From Bacillota bacterium (GTDB lineage Bacteria; Bacillota; Clostridia; Lachnospirales; Anaerotignaceae), in NCBI GenBank assembly GCA_019422105.1, contig JAHZDZ010000014.1, positions 1 through 64,000 on the forward strand: a stretch of 64,000 bases of DNA, in the 5' to 3' direction. The notes beneath the pieces are model-generated. The model ran no database searches. It worked only from the letters and a program-made list of their open reading frames with translations, and was not told where the DNA came from. A program made the translations under genes and the position numbers. Of this stretch, positions 47,688 through 56,444 are shown piece after piece. Every line of letters begins with the position of its first letter. The first letter of the stretch is position 1.

Positions 47688-48791
47688 ATGAACAATTGGA
47701 CACAGACACTAAAAGAGAACAAGACATCCGCAAAGCAGCTTGGCCCCTATCTTCATCTCTCTGCGGCAGATGAAAAGGCCATGGACGACATTTTAGAGCG
47801 GTATCCCATGTCGATACCCGATTACTACCTTTCCCTGATTGATTTCCAAAATCCGAACGACCCTATCAGAAAAATGTCCATCCCCTCCATTGCGGAAACA
47901 GACCTGAGCGGTTCCTTTGACACCAGCGGAGAGGGTGAAAACACTGTCATAGAGGGTATGCAGCACAAATACGGTCAAACCGCCATGGTGCTTTCCACAA
48001 ACCGCTGCGCCATGTACTGCCGGCACTGCTTCAGAAAACGGCTTGTAGGCTTATCCGATGAGGAAATAGCCAAAAATTTCGATAAAATAATCGCTTATAT
48101 CCGTGACCACGAAGAAATCAGCAATGTTCTGATTTCCGGCGGGGATTCCTTTCTCAACAGCAATGCAGTAATTGAAAAGTATCTGGAGGCACTTTCCTCC
48201 ATCGGCCATCTGGATTTTATCCGTTTCGGCACCAGAGTGCCCGTCGTATTCCCTCAAAGGATTACGGAGGACAGTGAGCTGATACCTCTTTTGAAAAGGT
48301 ACAACGAAAAAAAACAAATCTATGTCGTGACCCAGTTTAACCATCCCAACGAAATCACCCCTGCATCCGCTTTAGCTGTGAGGATGCTTCTGAAAACAGG
48401 CATTCCTGTTAAAAACCAAACCGTATTACTAAAGGGTATCAATGACGATCCCGACGTATTGGGCAGGCTTTTGAAAGAATTGACAAAAATAGGCGTTGTG
48501 CCTTATTACATATTCCAGTGCCGTCCTGTCACCGGCGTGAAAAACCAGTTTCAGGTACCGATTTTAAAGGGCTATGATATTATTGAAAAGGCAAAGAACA
48601 TGCAAAATGGCCAGGGAAAATGCTTTAAGTATGCCATGAGCCACGAGACCGGCAAAATCGAAATGCTTGGAAAAGAGAATAACACTATGATTTTCAAATA
48701 CCATCAGGCAAAATCTCCCGCCAACAAGGGCAGGGTTTTCTTCCGGGAGCTCTCCGAAAACGACTGCTGGCTTGATAATATCGAATCGTAA
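47688..48791 (+). CDS. KamA family radical SAM protein (367 aa)
   Basis: A lysine 2,3-aminomutase-like radical SAM enzyme. The iron-sulfur cluster motif CAMYCRHC (CxxxCxxC, about residues 106-113) is in 'LSTNRCAMYCRHCFRKRLVG', the SAM-binding 'LISGGDSFLNSNAVIEKYLE' (GGD) follows, then 'FIRFGTRVPVVFPQRI', and late 'GVVPYYIFQCRPVTGVKNQF'. The PLP lysine is expected after that. At 367 residues it lies between EpmB (342) and lysine 2,3-aminomutase (416). True substrate is unknown: free lysine, beta-lysine formation or EF-P lysine are options. It stands alone with its own promoter and terminator. Confidence 0.9.
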   Translation: MNNWTQTLKENKTSAKQLGPYLHLSAADEKAMDDILERYPMSIPDYYLSLIDFQNPNDPIRKMSIPSIAETDLSGSFDTSGEGENTVIEGMQHKYGQTAMVLSTNRCAMYCRHCFRKRLVGLSDEEIAKNFDKIIAYIRDHEEISNVLISGGDSFLNSNAVIEKYLEALSSIGHLDFIRFGTRVPVVFPQRITEDSELIPLLKRYNEKKQIYVVTQFNHPNEITPASALAVRMLLKTGIPVKNQTVLLKGINDDPDVLGRLLKELTKIGVVPYYIFQCRPVTGVKNQFQVPILKGYDIIEKAKNMQNGQGKCFKYAMSHETGKIEMLGKENNTMIFKYHQAKSPANKGRVFFRELSENDCWLDNIES

Positions 48792-48897
48792 AAATCACAC
48801 CTGTACATTTAAGAGTGCCATGAAAAATCAGAAAAAAGAAAAGCGGTATGACCCCTATAAGCAAAGAAAGTTTTATGAATCAAACTTTCTTAGAATG

Positions 48898-48926
48898 TCA
48901 AAAAAGTCCTTTTAGGACTTTTTTGA
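48898..48926. terminator. Terminator of the KamA-type gene
   Basis: TCAAAAAAGTCC and GGACTTTTTTGA form a perfect stem with a 5-base loop, ending in T6; symmetrical, so it can act in both directions. Confidence 0.85.
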
Positions 48927-48941
48927 ATGAAACAAAAAGAT

Positions 48942-49044
48942 AAAGCCCTGTTTCTTCACACAAGGATTGACTATCGTCATTTCCGTACCTTGTAATCAGG
49001 GCTTTTTCTTAAGGGCCTCCCGCAAATACCATTTGTTGGAAGCC
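48942..49044. repeat. Structured intergenic element, copy B
   Basis: Same order of motifs as copy A at 36079-36173: AAGCCCTGTTTCTTCACA, AAGGATTGAC, AATCAGGGCTTT, GCCTCCCGCAAATA. The terminal hairpin has decayed here (right arm ATTTGTTGGAAGCC), and the middle is longer by several bases. Confidence 0.7.
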
Positions 49045-49152
49045 GTCAAATGGGCAAAGCCCATCTAATCCTTATAGTTTATTGGCATACCGAAAAGCTT
49101 ATGCGCTAAAATGAAATACCTTTCAAATAATCATTCTTGTTTCATATTCAAA

Positions 49153-50745
49153 TTATAGAGCTATCAAATATAAAAATACATATTGAAAAACGAAGAATAC
49201 CGCAAGCACAACAGCAAACCCGTCTATTTTCCCAGGTATATTATGGGCTTCAGATGCGTTTTCCAGTGCCTTCTGCCTGTAAATTCTCCTTTGACCCATA
49301 AACGTATAGTTCTCCGGACACTTCTTAGTTTTTCTTCCAAAAACAGCTTGCAGGAGCATAGCAGAAAGTAAACACGACAACAGCCCCACTACATTATACC
49401 AAAGCCAGTTAATCTGCGTTGTCCTTGCGGCAACAGCCGTCACCGCCACTCCAAAAACAAATCCCGCTGATACACAGTTATCATCACAGGCTTCTGTAAA
49501 CATTCCCAGAAGAAACACAGCCAATATAGAGCCGCAAAGGTAGGAGATGTAGCTGCCAACCACTGCAAGTATGCCGGTTGTGGTGCCTACAAACGCCATA
49601 AGCGTCACCAGCACAATCAGTATGGCTATTCCAAAGGTAAAGAGCATTGAAACTTTGAGAGATGCCTCTCTTCCGTCCTTTCCTATGGTATTGGCGTAAA
49701 TATCCTTCATAAAAACAGCGGACATGGAGTTTAAAAGAGAGTCTATGCTTGACATAGCCGCCGCAAAAACCGCCGATACAATAAGCCCCATAACGCCTGC
49801 CGGCACTTTGCTCACTATAAACTCTATCATAACAGAGTTGGTGTCAGTAAAAGCCCTGCCTCCATAGTATGTAAAAAGAACAAGCCCTACCACCATAAAA
49901 ATAAAGTAAACTGTGTTCATAAGTATGCCGCTTATGGTAATGGAACGCTTCACCTGATTGACGGATTTGGCTGTAAACATTCTCTGTACCTGGGACTGGT
50001 CGGTTACAAAATACTGGAGCCACAGCACAAAGCCGCCAAAGAGAGATACCAGTACATTGTTTTCGGAATATAAATTGACGGGCTGTGACAGGGCATTGAA
50101 TTTCCCCGCATCCTTTGCTGTATCAAGCGCTGTAAAAAAATCCACATGAATGCTTTGAAGCGCAATCATGACAATGCAGAACATGCCGCCCCACAGTATG
50201 AGCATCTGCACCGCGTCCGTCCATATAACTGCCTTAATGCCTCCCAAAACCGTATAGATAACCGCAACTCCCACTATAACGGGTATAATCAGCCTGATGT
50301 CAAGAGAAGTAATTTTGCTTATCATCAATGAAGGTATGTATATCATGGAGCTTACCTGCACAAGTGATGTTGTGAGAAAACCAATGGCACAGAGCGTCTG
50401 GCTTTTCTTTCCAAAGCGTTTTCCCAGATACTCATAACATGATGTTATCCTTAAATTATACAAAAACGGAATAAATACCGAGCAGGCCAAAACAAGAACA
50501 AGGGGTATGCTGATATTGAGCATAAAAGCGCTCAGTCCGTCGGCATAAGCCCATCCCGGCCCGCCTATAAGTCCATTGGCGCTTATGGTTGTGGCGGCAA
50601 TGGACAGGGAAATAGGCAGCCACGGCATATTCCTTCCGGCTAAAAAATAATCGTCCTGCGTCTCATTTTTCTTGCTCAGCCTAAAACCCATGTACAATAA
50701 ACCAACCGCATATACGATAACGATGATTAAATCAACCGTTTTCAA
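49153..50745 (-). CDS. Sodium:solute symporter, SSS family (530 aa)
   Basis: About 13 membrane helices with the family pattern: 'DYFLAGRNMPWLPISLSIAA' (about 32-51), 'GGPGWAYADGLSAF', 'MIYIPSLMISKI', 'QYFVTDQSQVQRMFTAKSVN' and the sodium site in 'AVFAAAMSSIDSLLNSMSAV' (SSxDS). Related proteins carry proline, pantothenate, sugars or carboxylates. It is last in the operon with aconitase X and M19 dipeptidases, which suggests an amino-acid or imino-acid substrate such as hydroxyproline. It follows the small subunit by 17 bp. The call is firm at family level; the substrate is inferred. Confidence 0.9.
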   Translation of the reverse strand: MKTVDLIIVIVYAVGLLYMGFRLSKKNETQDDYFLAGRNMPWLPISLSIAATTISANGLIGGPGWAYADGLSAFMLNISIPLVLVLACSVFIPFLYNLRITSCYEYLGKRFGKKSQTLCAIGFLTTSLVQVSSMIYIPSLMISKITSLDIRLIIPVIVGVAVIYTVLGGIKAVIWTDAVQMLILWGGMFCIVMIALQSIHVDFFTALDTAKDAGKFNALSQPVNLYSENNVLVSLFGGFVLWLQYFVTDQSQVQRMFTAKSVNQVKRSITISGILMNTVYFIFMVVGLVLFTYYGGRAFTDTNSVMIEFIVSKVPAGVMGLIVSAVFAAAMSSIDSLLNSMSAVFMKDIYANTIGKDGREASLKVSMLFTFGIAILIVLVTLMAFVGTTTGILAVVGSYISYLCGSILAVFLLGMFTEACDDNCVSAGFVFGVAVTAVAARTTQINWLWYNVVGLLSCLLSAMLLQAVFGRKTKKCPENYTFMGQRRIYRQKALENASEAHNIPGKIDGFAVVLAVFFVFQYVFLYLIAL

Positions 50746-50762
50746 GCCTATTCCCCCTTTTC

Positions 50763-51197
50763 TCAGCTTTTATCCGCTTTTTCTATGATAACTACCCCAT
50801 TGTCTCCGTCCACTGTAACCATGTCGCCGTTTTCAATACATTCAAAGGGATTTTTCTCAAGCCCTGTAACAGACGGTATTTTCATCGCTATCATTCCTGC
50901 CGCTATTTTGGTTGTCATCTCCGAAAATATGACGGCAGCCGGATTGGTATTCTCAAGCTTGCTTGCGTGAAACGCCTCCGACCAGCCGGAGGATCCCTTG
51001 GCCCCTCTGAATACCAGCACCTTTCCTGTAATCCTTTTGCCCTCCAGCTCATTTCCCGTTTCAATCACCTTGCCCGTGACAGGGTCAATGCCGCCCCAGC
51101 CTGAAAGAGCCTGTCTTGTGACAAGGGCTTCCGCCTTGGCCTGGCCCTTTGTCACGCCTCTGGCCTTCAAAACTAATTTTTCCAAATCACAATCCAC
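50763..51197 (-). CDS. Aconitase X small (swivel) subunit (144 aa)
   Basis: The DUF126 part of aconitase X. It opens with 'LKARGVTKGQAKAEALVTRQ' and has 'SGWGGIDPVTGKVIETGNEL' and the loop 'VFRGAKGSSGWSEAFHASKL', the signature of the swivel domain that covers the active site. The annotated start is a GTG at 51197 very close to AAGG; a TTG at 51185 (LEKLVLKARG) would fit the family N-terminus better. It overlaps the large subunit by 11 bp, so the two are made together. AcnX enzymes dehydrate cis-3-hydroxy-L-proline (bacteria, fungi) or mevalonate 5-phosphate (archaea). Confidence 0.9.
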   Translation of the reverse strand: MDCDLEKLVLKARGVTKGQAKAEALVTRQALSGWGGIDPVTGKVIETGNELEGKRITGKVLVFRGAKGSSGWSEAFHASKLENTNPAAVIFSEMTTKIAAGMIAMKIPSVTGLEKNPFECIENGDMVTVDGDNGVVIIEKADKS

Positions 51198-52464
51198 CCT
51201 TCCATATGCCGCTGACCGCCGCCTCTATACAGTCCTTTGTGCTTCCGAACCATGTCTCCATATCTGAGAGAGCGGGCATGTAATGAGCCTGCTTTGCGGA
51301 ATTTGTCGCCGCCACCTTAGCCTTGGGCGGGAACAGTCCCGATACCACAGGGCAGGAATCCGCCATGAGGTGCCCGCCGGCCTTCTCTATGATTTCCGTA
51401 TATCCCTGCCTGTCGCACATAGCCTTTATGGCGCCCGGCGTAAATATCCACAATGATACGCGTGAATTTATTTTACGTCCGTCAAGCAGTCTCACAATTT
51501 CCCATATTTCCTTCAGATTCGCATGAGGGCAGCCTATCATAATGTAATCCACATTGGGATCCTTTGCCCTGTTTAAATACTCGTAGATTTCCCGCTTTTC
51601 CTTTTCGCCAAACACAAAGGTTTCCTTTGGCTTTTTATGATTCAGAGCTTCCTCCACAGTGTTTGCCTCAGGAGTCTTTCCCGCTATGTGGAACAGCTCC
51701 ACGCCCCCCGAGGACGCCGCAGCGGCACAGGCATGCTTGAGCATAGGCAGATCCGGCTTTGCTGTGATACCGGATATAACAGCAATCTGCTCCTGCGCCA
51801 TCCTGCCCGTAAAATACCCCAGTATCCCCCAGTCCATATTCTCCTCTGTGCTGCACTCCACAATGACCTGCTGGGTAGCGTACCTGTTTTCTTTTATATG
51901 TAATCCCCAATAGGGAACCCTTCCGATAAGGGCGGCCGCACCGCTGCTCTCGTTTCCCTCTGTATTGGTTCTGGCTCCGATAACGGAATTGCAGAAGCCG
52001 ACGGCGCTTGATTCCATCCATGCGCAGTGCTCTCCGAAAACCGGCTGCATTCCCACCAAATACGGTGCGCAGGTATAGGCCCCGTGCATGAGCCTTTTCC
52101 TCTCAAATTCCTCACATTGAAGCGCCCACCTGTAAACATCCTCACCGGCATATTGGTTTTTCCATTGCTCTTTATCCACTGCCGACATGAGGGCGAAGGA
52201 AAACGCCTCCGCACATGGAATATCCAAACCCTTGTGGCAGTTGAGCATATATTCGGAGAAAACGCTGTCAAGGCTGAGACCCTTGTTATATAAATTTCTG
52301 GCCGAGACAGAGCTGGCAAGCCCCGCTACCGCAACACTTGTCACCTTCACAAGCCTCTCGGCGCCAAGGGCCTCCCCGTTTTCCACCATAAACTCCATGG
52401 CCTTCTGCTTCGCCTCGCCCGCCTGTCCATCCAGTATACTCTTTTCTTCCTCTGTCAAAAACAT
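51187..52464 (-). CDS. Aconitase X catalytic (large) subunit (425 aa)
   Basis: The DUF521 part of the dehydratase. Landmarks are 'FLTEEEKSILDGQAGEAKQK' at the start, 'CAPYLVGMQPVFGEHCAWME', 'SSAVGFCNSVIGARTNTEGN' followed by 'ESSGAAALIGRVPYWGLH', and 'IGCPHANLKEIWEIVRLLDG'; cysteines here would hold the [2Fe-2S] or similar cluster of AcnX. Two subunits on separate genes correspond to the bacterial type II arrangement. Cis-3-hydroxyproline dehydratase activity is the best documented bacterial role, giving pyrroline-2-carboxylate; other hydroxy acids are possible. I see no pyrroline-2-carboxylate reductase in this window. Confidence 0.9.
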   Translation of the reverse strand: MFLTEEEKSILDGQAGEAKQKAMEFMVENGEALGAERLVKVTSVAVAGLASSVSARNLYNKGLSLDSVFSEYMLNCHKGLDIPCAEAFSFALMSAVDKEQWKNQYAGEDVYRWALQCEEFERKRLMHGAYTCAPYLVGMQPVFGEHCAWMESSAVGFCNSVIGARTNTEGNESSGAAALIGRVPYWGLHIKENRYATQQVIVECSTEENMDWGILGYFTGRMAQEQIAVISGITAKPDLPMLKHACAAAASSGGVELFHIAGKTPEANTVEEALNHKKPKETFVFGEKEKREIYEYLNRAKDPNVDYIMIGCPHANLKEIWEIVRLLDGRKINSRVSLWIFTPGAIKAMCDRQGYTEIIEKAGGHLMADSCPVVSGLFPPKAKVAATNSAKQAHYMPALSDMETWFGSTKDCIEAAVSGIWKGGL

Positions 52465-52482
52465 CCCGCTTCACCTACTGTC

Positions 52483-53631
52483 CTATTTGCTGAATACCTG
52501 GCGGTATACACGCATCATATTGCCGCCCAGTATTTTTTTAATTTCCTCATCGGAGAAACCGTATCTGACAAGCGCATCGGGGAATAGATAATAGGTGTCA
52601 TAGGAGTGCAGATCGTCAATAATCATATTTCCCGTAGGTACGCCCATCTCAAGCCCCTCCAGAGAACCGGGATAGGGGGACCATGCCCTGTGAATATTCC
52701 TGACAAGAGGATACTCGTCATTATCCGTGCCAAGAGCGATATGCTCCACGCCCACAAGCTCCGCCACATGGGCAACATGCTTCATTAAATCGTCAACGCC
52801 CACAAAGCTTCCGGATTCGTGATATTCAGATCCCTTGATAAAGGATTTCAGCGTTGTAAGACCAATCACGCCGCCGGTGCTGGCGATTGCCTTTATTCTT
52901 TCGTCCGACAAATTGCGTCCGCAGTCAACGATAGATTTACAGCAGGTGTGAGAGTCAATAATGGGCTTATTGGTTATCTCTAAAATATCATAAAAACCGG
53001 GGTCTGTCATATGCGCTGTATCTATGACAATGCCAAGGCGGTTCAATTCCTTAATCAGCTTTACGCCGTATGTAGTAAGCCCTGCGTGTGCCAGAACATC
53101 TCCCGGACCATCCGCCGCTCTTGTTCTGGCAGGGGATACCACACCTACCTGGCGAAGTCCAAGGCGGTAAAAGGTTCTGACAAGGCTCATGTCATCTTCA
53201 TCCGGAAGAGCCTCCAGCATTCTTCCGCCCTCGCTTGTAAATATCAGTCCAATTTTTTCATCCTTATAGCAGTCCTCCAAGTCCTGTGCCGTCTCACAGA
53301 TACGGAAGGTATTGCTTTTTTCAACCTCCTGACGGATCATATCAATCAAATTCAATGCGCCTATGGCTACATGGTCTGTCAAATTACAGGTGCAGGTGTC
53401 ATTGCCTCCAACGGTAATAGCTAAAGCCGTGAGCCCTCCCATACGGATACGGGGCGCATAGTAGTCGTCCAAAGGGTTTTCCTCCCCCAGCGCCTTTCTG
53501 ATTGGCAACTCCATCATGAGCTGATCCTGTATATTGATAAAAAAGGATTCGTCCGCCAGCCTTCTGGCCCTTTTGTCAATTTCCCATTTTGTTTTTACCT
53601 TGCATCCGGTGCCTTCCTTTAAATAGAACAT
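52483..53631 (-). CDS. M19 (membrane dipeptidase) family protein, altered metal site 1 (382 aa)
   Basis: A renal-dipeptidase-like TIM barrel, by 'LRQVGVVSPARTRAADGPGD', 'VIDTAHMTDPGFYDILEITN' and 'KPIIDSHTCCKSIVDCGRNL'. By eye alignment to human DPEP1, Glu134 (TSEGG), His207 (DTAH), His228 (DSHT) and the Asp of GTDND are kept, but the first HxD zinc pair is replaced by Gln35-Asp-Gln37 (NIQDQL). This would remove one metal's ligands. Family members split dipeptides. It lies in a six-gene operon 16 bp from its paralogue, and both begin MFYxKE. It may be mono-metal, or need the partner protein. Confidence 0.85.
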   Translation of the reverse strand: MFYLKEGTGCKVKTKWEIDKRARRLADESFFINIQDQLMMELPIRKALGEENPLDDYYAPRIRMGGLTALAITVGGNDTCTCNLTDHVAIGALNLIDMIRQEVEKSNTFRICETAQDLEDCYKDEKIGLIFTSEGGRMLEALPDEDDMSLVRTFYRLGLRQVGVVSPARTRAADGPGDVLAHAGLTTYGVKLIKELNRLGIVIDTAHMTDPGFYDILEITNKPIIDSHTCCKSIVDCGRNLSDERIKAIASTGGVIGLTTLKSFIKGSEYHESGSFVGVDDLMKHVAHVAELVGVEHIALGTDNDEYPLVRNIHRAWSPYPGSLEGLEMGVPTGNMIIDDLHSYDTYYLFPDALVRYGFSDEEIKKILGGNMMRVYRQVFSK

Positions 53632-53646
53632 AACAAATCCCCTTCC

Positions 53647-54810
53647 TTATCTCAATATTTCATGATAAATTCTCATCATATTTCCGCCCAAAATCTTTTT
53701 GACGTCCTCCTGGCTGTAGCCGTGCTTTAAAAGGGCCACGGTCACCATAGAGAGCTTGTCCGCTGTGTCGGGGCCGGTTATAAAATCACTTTCCCTGTTT
53801 CCGTAATAAACACCCTCCACATAGCCCGGATATTTTTCACGCTGTGTCGGCCTTAAATAGTTCCATTCCTCGGCGCCGTCAGGTCCCAAATTGGTAAAGC
53901 CACGCCAGTTTTTCGGCCACTTAAAGGCAGAGTAGTCAGGCCCCAGAGCCACACTGTCAATTCCCGCCAGAGAAACTATATAATCTATCTGTCTTAACAG
54001 GTCATCTAATGTCGGCGCATCTGCCGCGTTATTTACAAGGGCAGCCCAAAAACTCACCGCTATGACACATTCCCTTTTTCCCATCTCCTTAATTCTCTCA
54101 TCGCTTAAGTTTCTCGGATGGTTTGATAACGTAAGGGCACAGCTGTGGGAATCAATAAATGGCTTTGTTGTATATTCTATAGCGTCCCAAAAACCGTACT
54201 CGGAAAGCTGGGCAAAATCAATTACCATGCCAAGACGCTCCATCTCCTTGATTGTCTCAACACCAAAACGGGTAATGCCGCCCTTTGTGCACGCCTGTCC
54301 CGCTCCGTCTGCAAGCTTGTTCCTGCCGTTTCCTGTAAGCTGCGCACTTCTAAGCCCAAGCCTGTATAAATTTCTAAGGCTTGAGAGAAGGAATACATTC
54401 TTTTTGTCCCCCTCAAAAACCCGTCCGCCGGCAACGGAAAGTATCAAAGCGATTTTTCCGCCGGCAACGGCGTCATCTATATCCTGCGCCGTTTTGCAGA
54501 TGACAAAGGATTCGTCCCCGCTCTCCAAATCGCACAGAAGGATGTCGATAAATTTATTGGTATCCCAAAAATGGAAATCGGAAGCGCTGTCAATTGGCTG
54601 GGCGGTATGGTCTCCGCCGATTACCAGATTCACAACATTGATGCCGCCCTTTCTCAAAATGGGCGCGTACACCTTTTCAAAGCTGTGGGGCACTCCCATA
54701 AGCACACTGTGGACATAGTCGTTTAAAATTTCCTGATGGGCGTCAACAACAACTGTACTTTCATGCAATTCATGAGGATTCATGCTGATTTCTTCTTTCA
54801 TATAGAACAT
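53647..54810 (-). CDS. M19 (membrane dipeptidase) family protein, altered metal site 2 (387 aa)
   Basis: A second M19 barrel ('VVVDAHQEILNDYVHSVLMG', 'VIDFAQLSEYGFWDAIEYTT', 'KPFIDSHSCALTLSNHPRNL'). By eye, His25 of the first pair is kept but its Asp is Glu27; the bridging Glu is Ala127 (SVAGG); His198-type is Gln201 (DFAQ); the last His222 (DSHS) and Arg233 are kept. So most ligands of a two-zinc site are lost, in positions different from those lost in the neighbour. Start options are 54810 (shared MFYxKE with the paralogue) or 54801, which has a better distance to GAGAAAGG. It overlaps the MFS stop by 13 bp. Confidence 0.85.
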   Translation of the reverse strand: MFYMKEEISMNPHELHESTVVVDAHQEILNDYVHSVLMGVPHSFEKVYAPILRKGGINVVNLVIGGDHTAQPIDSASDFHFWDTNKFIDILLCDLESGDESFVICKTAQDIDDAVAGGKIALILSVAGGRVFEGDKKNVFLLSSLRNLYRLGLRSAQLTGNGRNKLADGAGQACTKGGITRFGVETIKEMERLGMVIDFAQLSEYGFWDAIEYTTKPFIDSHSCALTLSNHPRNLSDERIKEMGKRECVIAVSFWAALVNNAADAPTLDDLLRQIDYIVSLAGIDSVALGPDYSAFKWPKNWRGFTNLGPDGAEEWNYLRPTQREKYPGYVEGVYYGNRESDFITGPDTADKLSMVTVALLKHGYSQEDVKKILGGNMMRIYHEILR

Positions 54811-56024
54811 CCTTTCTCTATCAAATTATTTTCATCTGCTTTTTCTTTCCTGTCGTACTTTATCACTGCCGCCGCAAAACAGACGGTCATAACAGCAATT
54901 ACTACTGCCGCAATACGGTAAACCGCCACAATGCCTATGGCGTCTGAGAGCACACCGCCGACGATGCCCGAAACGGAAATACCCACACCAGAATACATGG
55001 CAACCGCAAAGGTCTGCGCGGTGCTTGAAAGCTCCTTCGTCACTACTCTCGAAATAAACTTCACCGAAGCCGGCAGGAAAAATCCATAGGACAGTCCCTG
55101 TATGGCCGTCATCCAGATAAGCTGCGTCGGTGTTGTGGCAAAGGATGGAAGGGCAACCCTCAGCACAAAGAAAAACATGGATATGACAATAAGATGGGAA
55201 TCCTTCACCTTTGTCAAAATAATGCCCGCAACCAGAAGAGCCGGAACCTCGCTCATACCAAGCACAGACCAGGCATAGCCAAGCTCTGTGGTGGTTCCCC
55301 CTACCTTATCCATCAAGACGGGAAGGAAGCCGGAGCAGGATTTGTAAGCTATGTAAAGCAATGTGGAAATAACGACAAAACTGATGTACTGTCCGTTTAA
55401 AAACAGCTTTTTGACATCCGTTATCTTCAGCGGTTCAGATTTTTTTGTGTTTCCCGTATCCTTCGGCCCAAAACAGGTCAATGTGGAAAGGACCATCATG
55501 GCTACAAAAAGGATAAATATCCACTGGAAACCGTTTTTGTCCAGAAAGCCGCCCACAACCGCCGCTGTTATGGCATATCCCACAGAGCCGATGGCCCTTG
55601 TGACACCGTAGTTGGTGGTCGGATTTTTTTCCGCGTTCAGTACCGTCCAGCTGTCAATAATGGGATAGACAGCCTGAACAACAAAGGCGACAATTGTGGA
55701 GAGTATCAATATGGCATAATAATTGCTGCCTATGACAAAAAACAAACAGGATAAAATTGCGCCGCCTACAAAGCTTCCAATCATAATCTTTTTAATTGTG
55801 CCAAGCTTATCGCACAGATAACCAAATACCGGCTGTCCGATAACGCTTGCCACAGAGTTTGCGGATATGATGATGCCAAGCTGTGTGTTGGTGCATCCGA
55901 GACTTAATATGTACGGGCCGATGTAGGCAAACAAAATACAGAATCCGGCCCAGTAAAAGGTTTGCATTCCCGCAAAACAAACGTTTTCGAGAGTAAAATA
56001 GTCTTTCAGTTTTAAATTGCTCAT
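54798..56024 (-). CDS. MFS transporter (408 aa)
   Basis: Twelve hydrophobic helices and MFS loop motifs ('QPVFGYLCDKLGTIKKIMIG' between helices 2 and 3). The group is near the nucleoside or oligosaccharide symporter-like MFS members ('LENVCFAGMQTFYWAGFCIL', 'GCTNTQLGIIISANSVASVI'). Start at 56024 (MSNLKLKDYFTLENV) has AGGAGGAGCAGC; sixteen extra codons upstream are not needed. It is first in the six-gene operon and sits just after the strongest promoter in the region. I infer it imports the dipeptide-like or modified amino-acid substrate; the operon thus has two transporters. Confidence 0.9.
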   Translation of the reverse strand: MSNLKLKDYFTLENVCFAGMQTFYWAGFCILFAYIGPYILSLGCTNTQLGIIISANSVASVIGQPVFGYLCDKLGTIKKIMIGSFVGGAILSCLFFVIGSNYYAILILSTIVAFVVQAVYPIIDSWTVLNAEKNPTTNYGVTRAIGSVGYAITAAVVGGFLDKNGFQWIFILFVAMMVLSTLTCFGPKDTGNTKKSEPLKITDVKKLFLNGQYISFVVISTLLYIAYKSCSGFLPVLMDKVGGTTTELGYAWSVLGMSEVPALLVAGIILTKVKDSHLIVISMFFFVLRVALPSFATTPTQLIWMTAIQGLSYGFFLPASVKFISRVVTKELSSTAQTFAVAMYSGVGISVSGIVGGVLSDAIGIVAVYRIAAVVIAVMTVCFAAAVIKYDRKEKADENNLIEKGCSI

Positions 56025-56128
56025 GCTGCTCCTCCTAATCTGAAATTCGTGTAATAGTAAAACTTCAAACATAAAAGGATTTATAGCCGTTCTACTTTCA
56101 GCGCTGATTATAAATTGCTATAGCTCCT

Positions 56129-56155
56129 GCAAAGCGTACTCCTGTTGTGCTTTGC
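56129..56155. promoter_or_regulatory. Candidate LacI-type operator
   Basis: Inverted repeat GCAAAGC-N13-GCTTTGC immediately downstream of the operon promoter, where a LacI-family protein could block transcription. Its arms are wider apart than typical LacI half sites, so this is tentative. Confidence 0.4.
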
Positions 56156-56166
56156 TTTGTACCGTC

Positions 56167-56195
56167 ATTGTATCCGCTTGTCTGACTCTTGTCAA
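56167..56195 (-). promoter_or_regulatory. Promoter of the MFS-M19-AcnX-SSS operon
   Basis: On the minus strand TTGACA (56190-56195), a spacer of 17 bp and TACAAT (56167-56172). The boxes match the housekeeping sigma consensus at 11 of 12 bases. Confidence 0.85.
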
Positions 56196-56359
56196 TCTGT
56201 TTTTGTACATTTTTACTATTTTTACAGTTATTTTTAAAATTTAATTATATATTTTGTATATCTTCTCGAAAATAATTTTCGTTTTTATTCCCGTACAATC
56301 TCCTTTTGTTTTTTGAGAAATACGGTGCCCCCCTTTTGCGAAACTTTTTTTCGCAGGCA

Positions 56360-56389
56360 TTGCTTTCCGCACGGAATTTAAAGTATAAT
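56360..56389 (+). promoter_or_regulatory. Promoter of the LacI-type gene
   Basis: TTGCTT (56360-56365), 18-bp spacer and a perfect TATAAT (56384-56389), 55 bp before the start. A repeated ATTATCGG lies between promoter and start. Confidence 0.55.
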
Positions 56390-56444
56390 GACATTACAAA
56401 TTATCGGATTATCGGAATAAAACAAGAAACCGAGGTGTGGTGAT

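Larger units (their letters stand above)
48792..49152. other. 361-bp gap: terminator and shared element
   Basis: Contains the terminator of the KamA-type gene at 48898-48926 and copy B of the intergenic element at 48942-49044. No gene seen. Confidence 0.7.
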
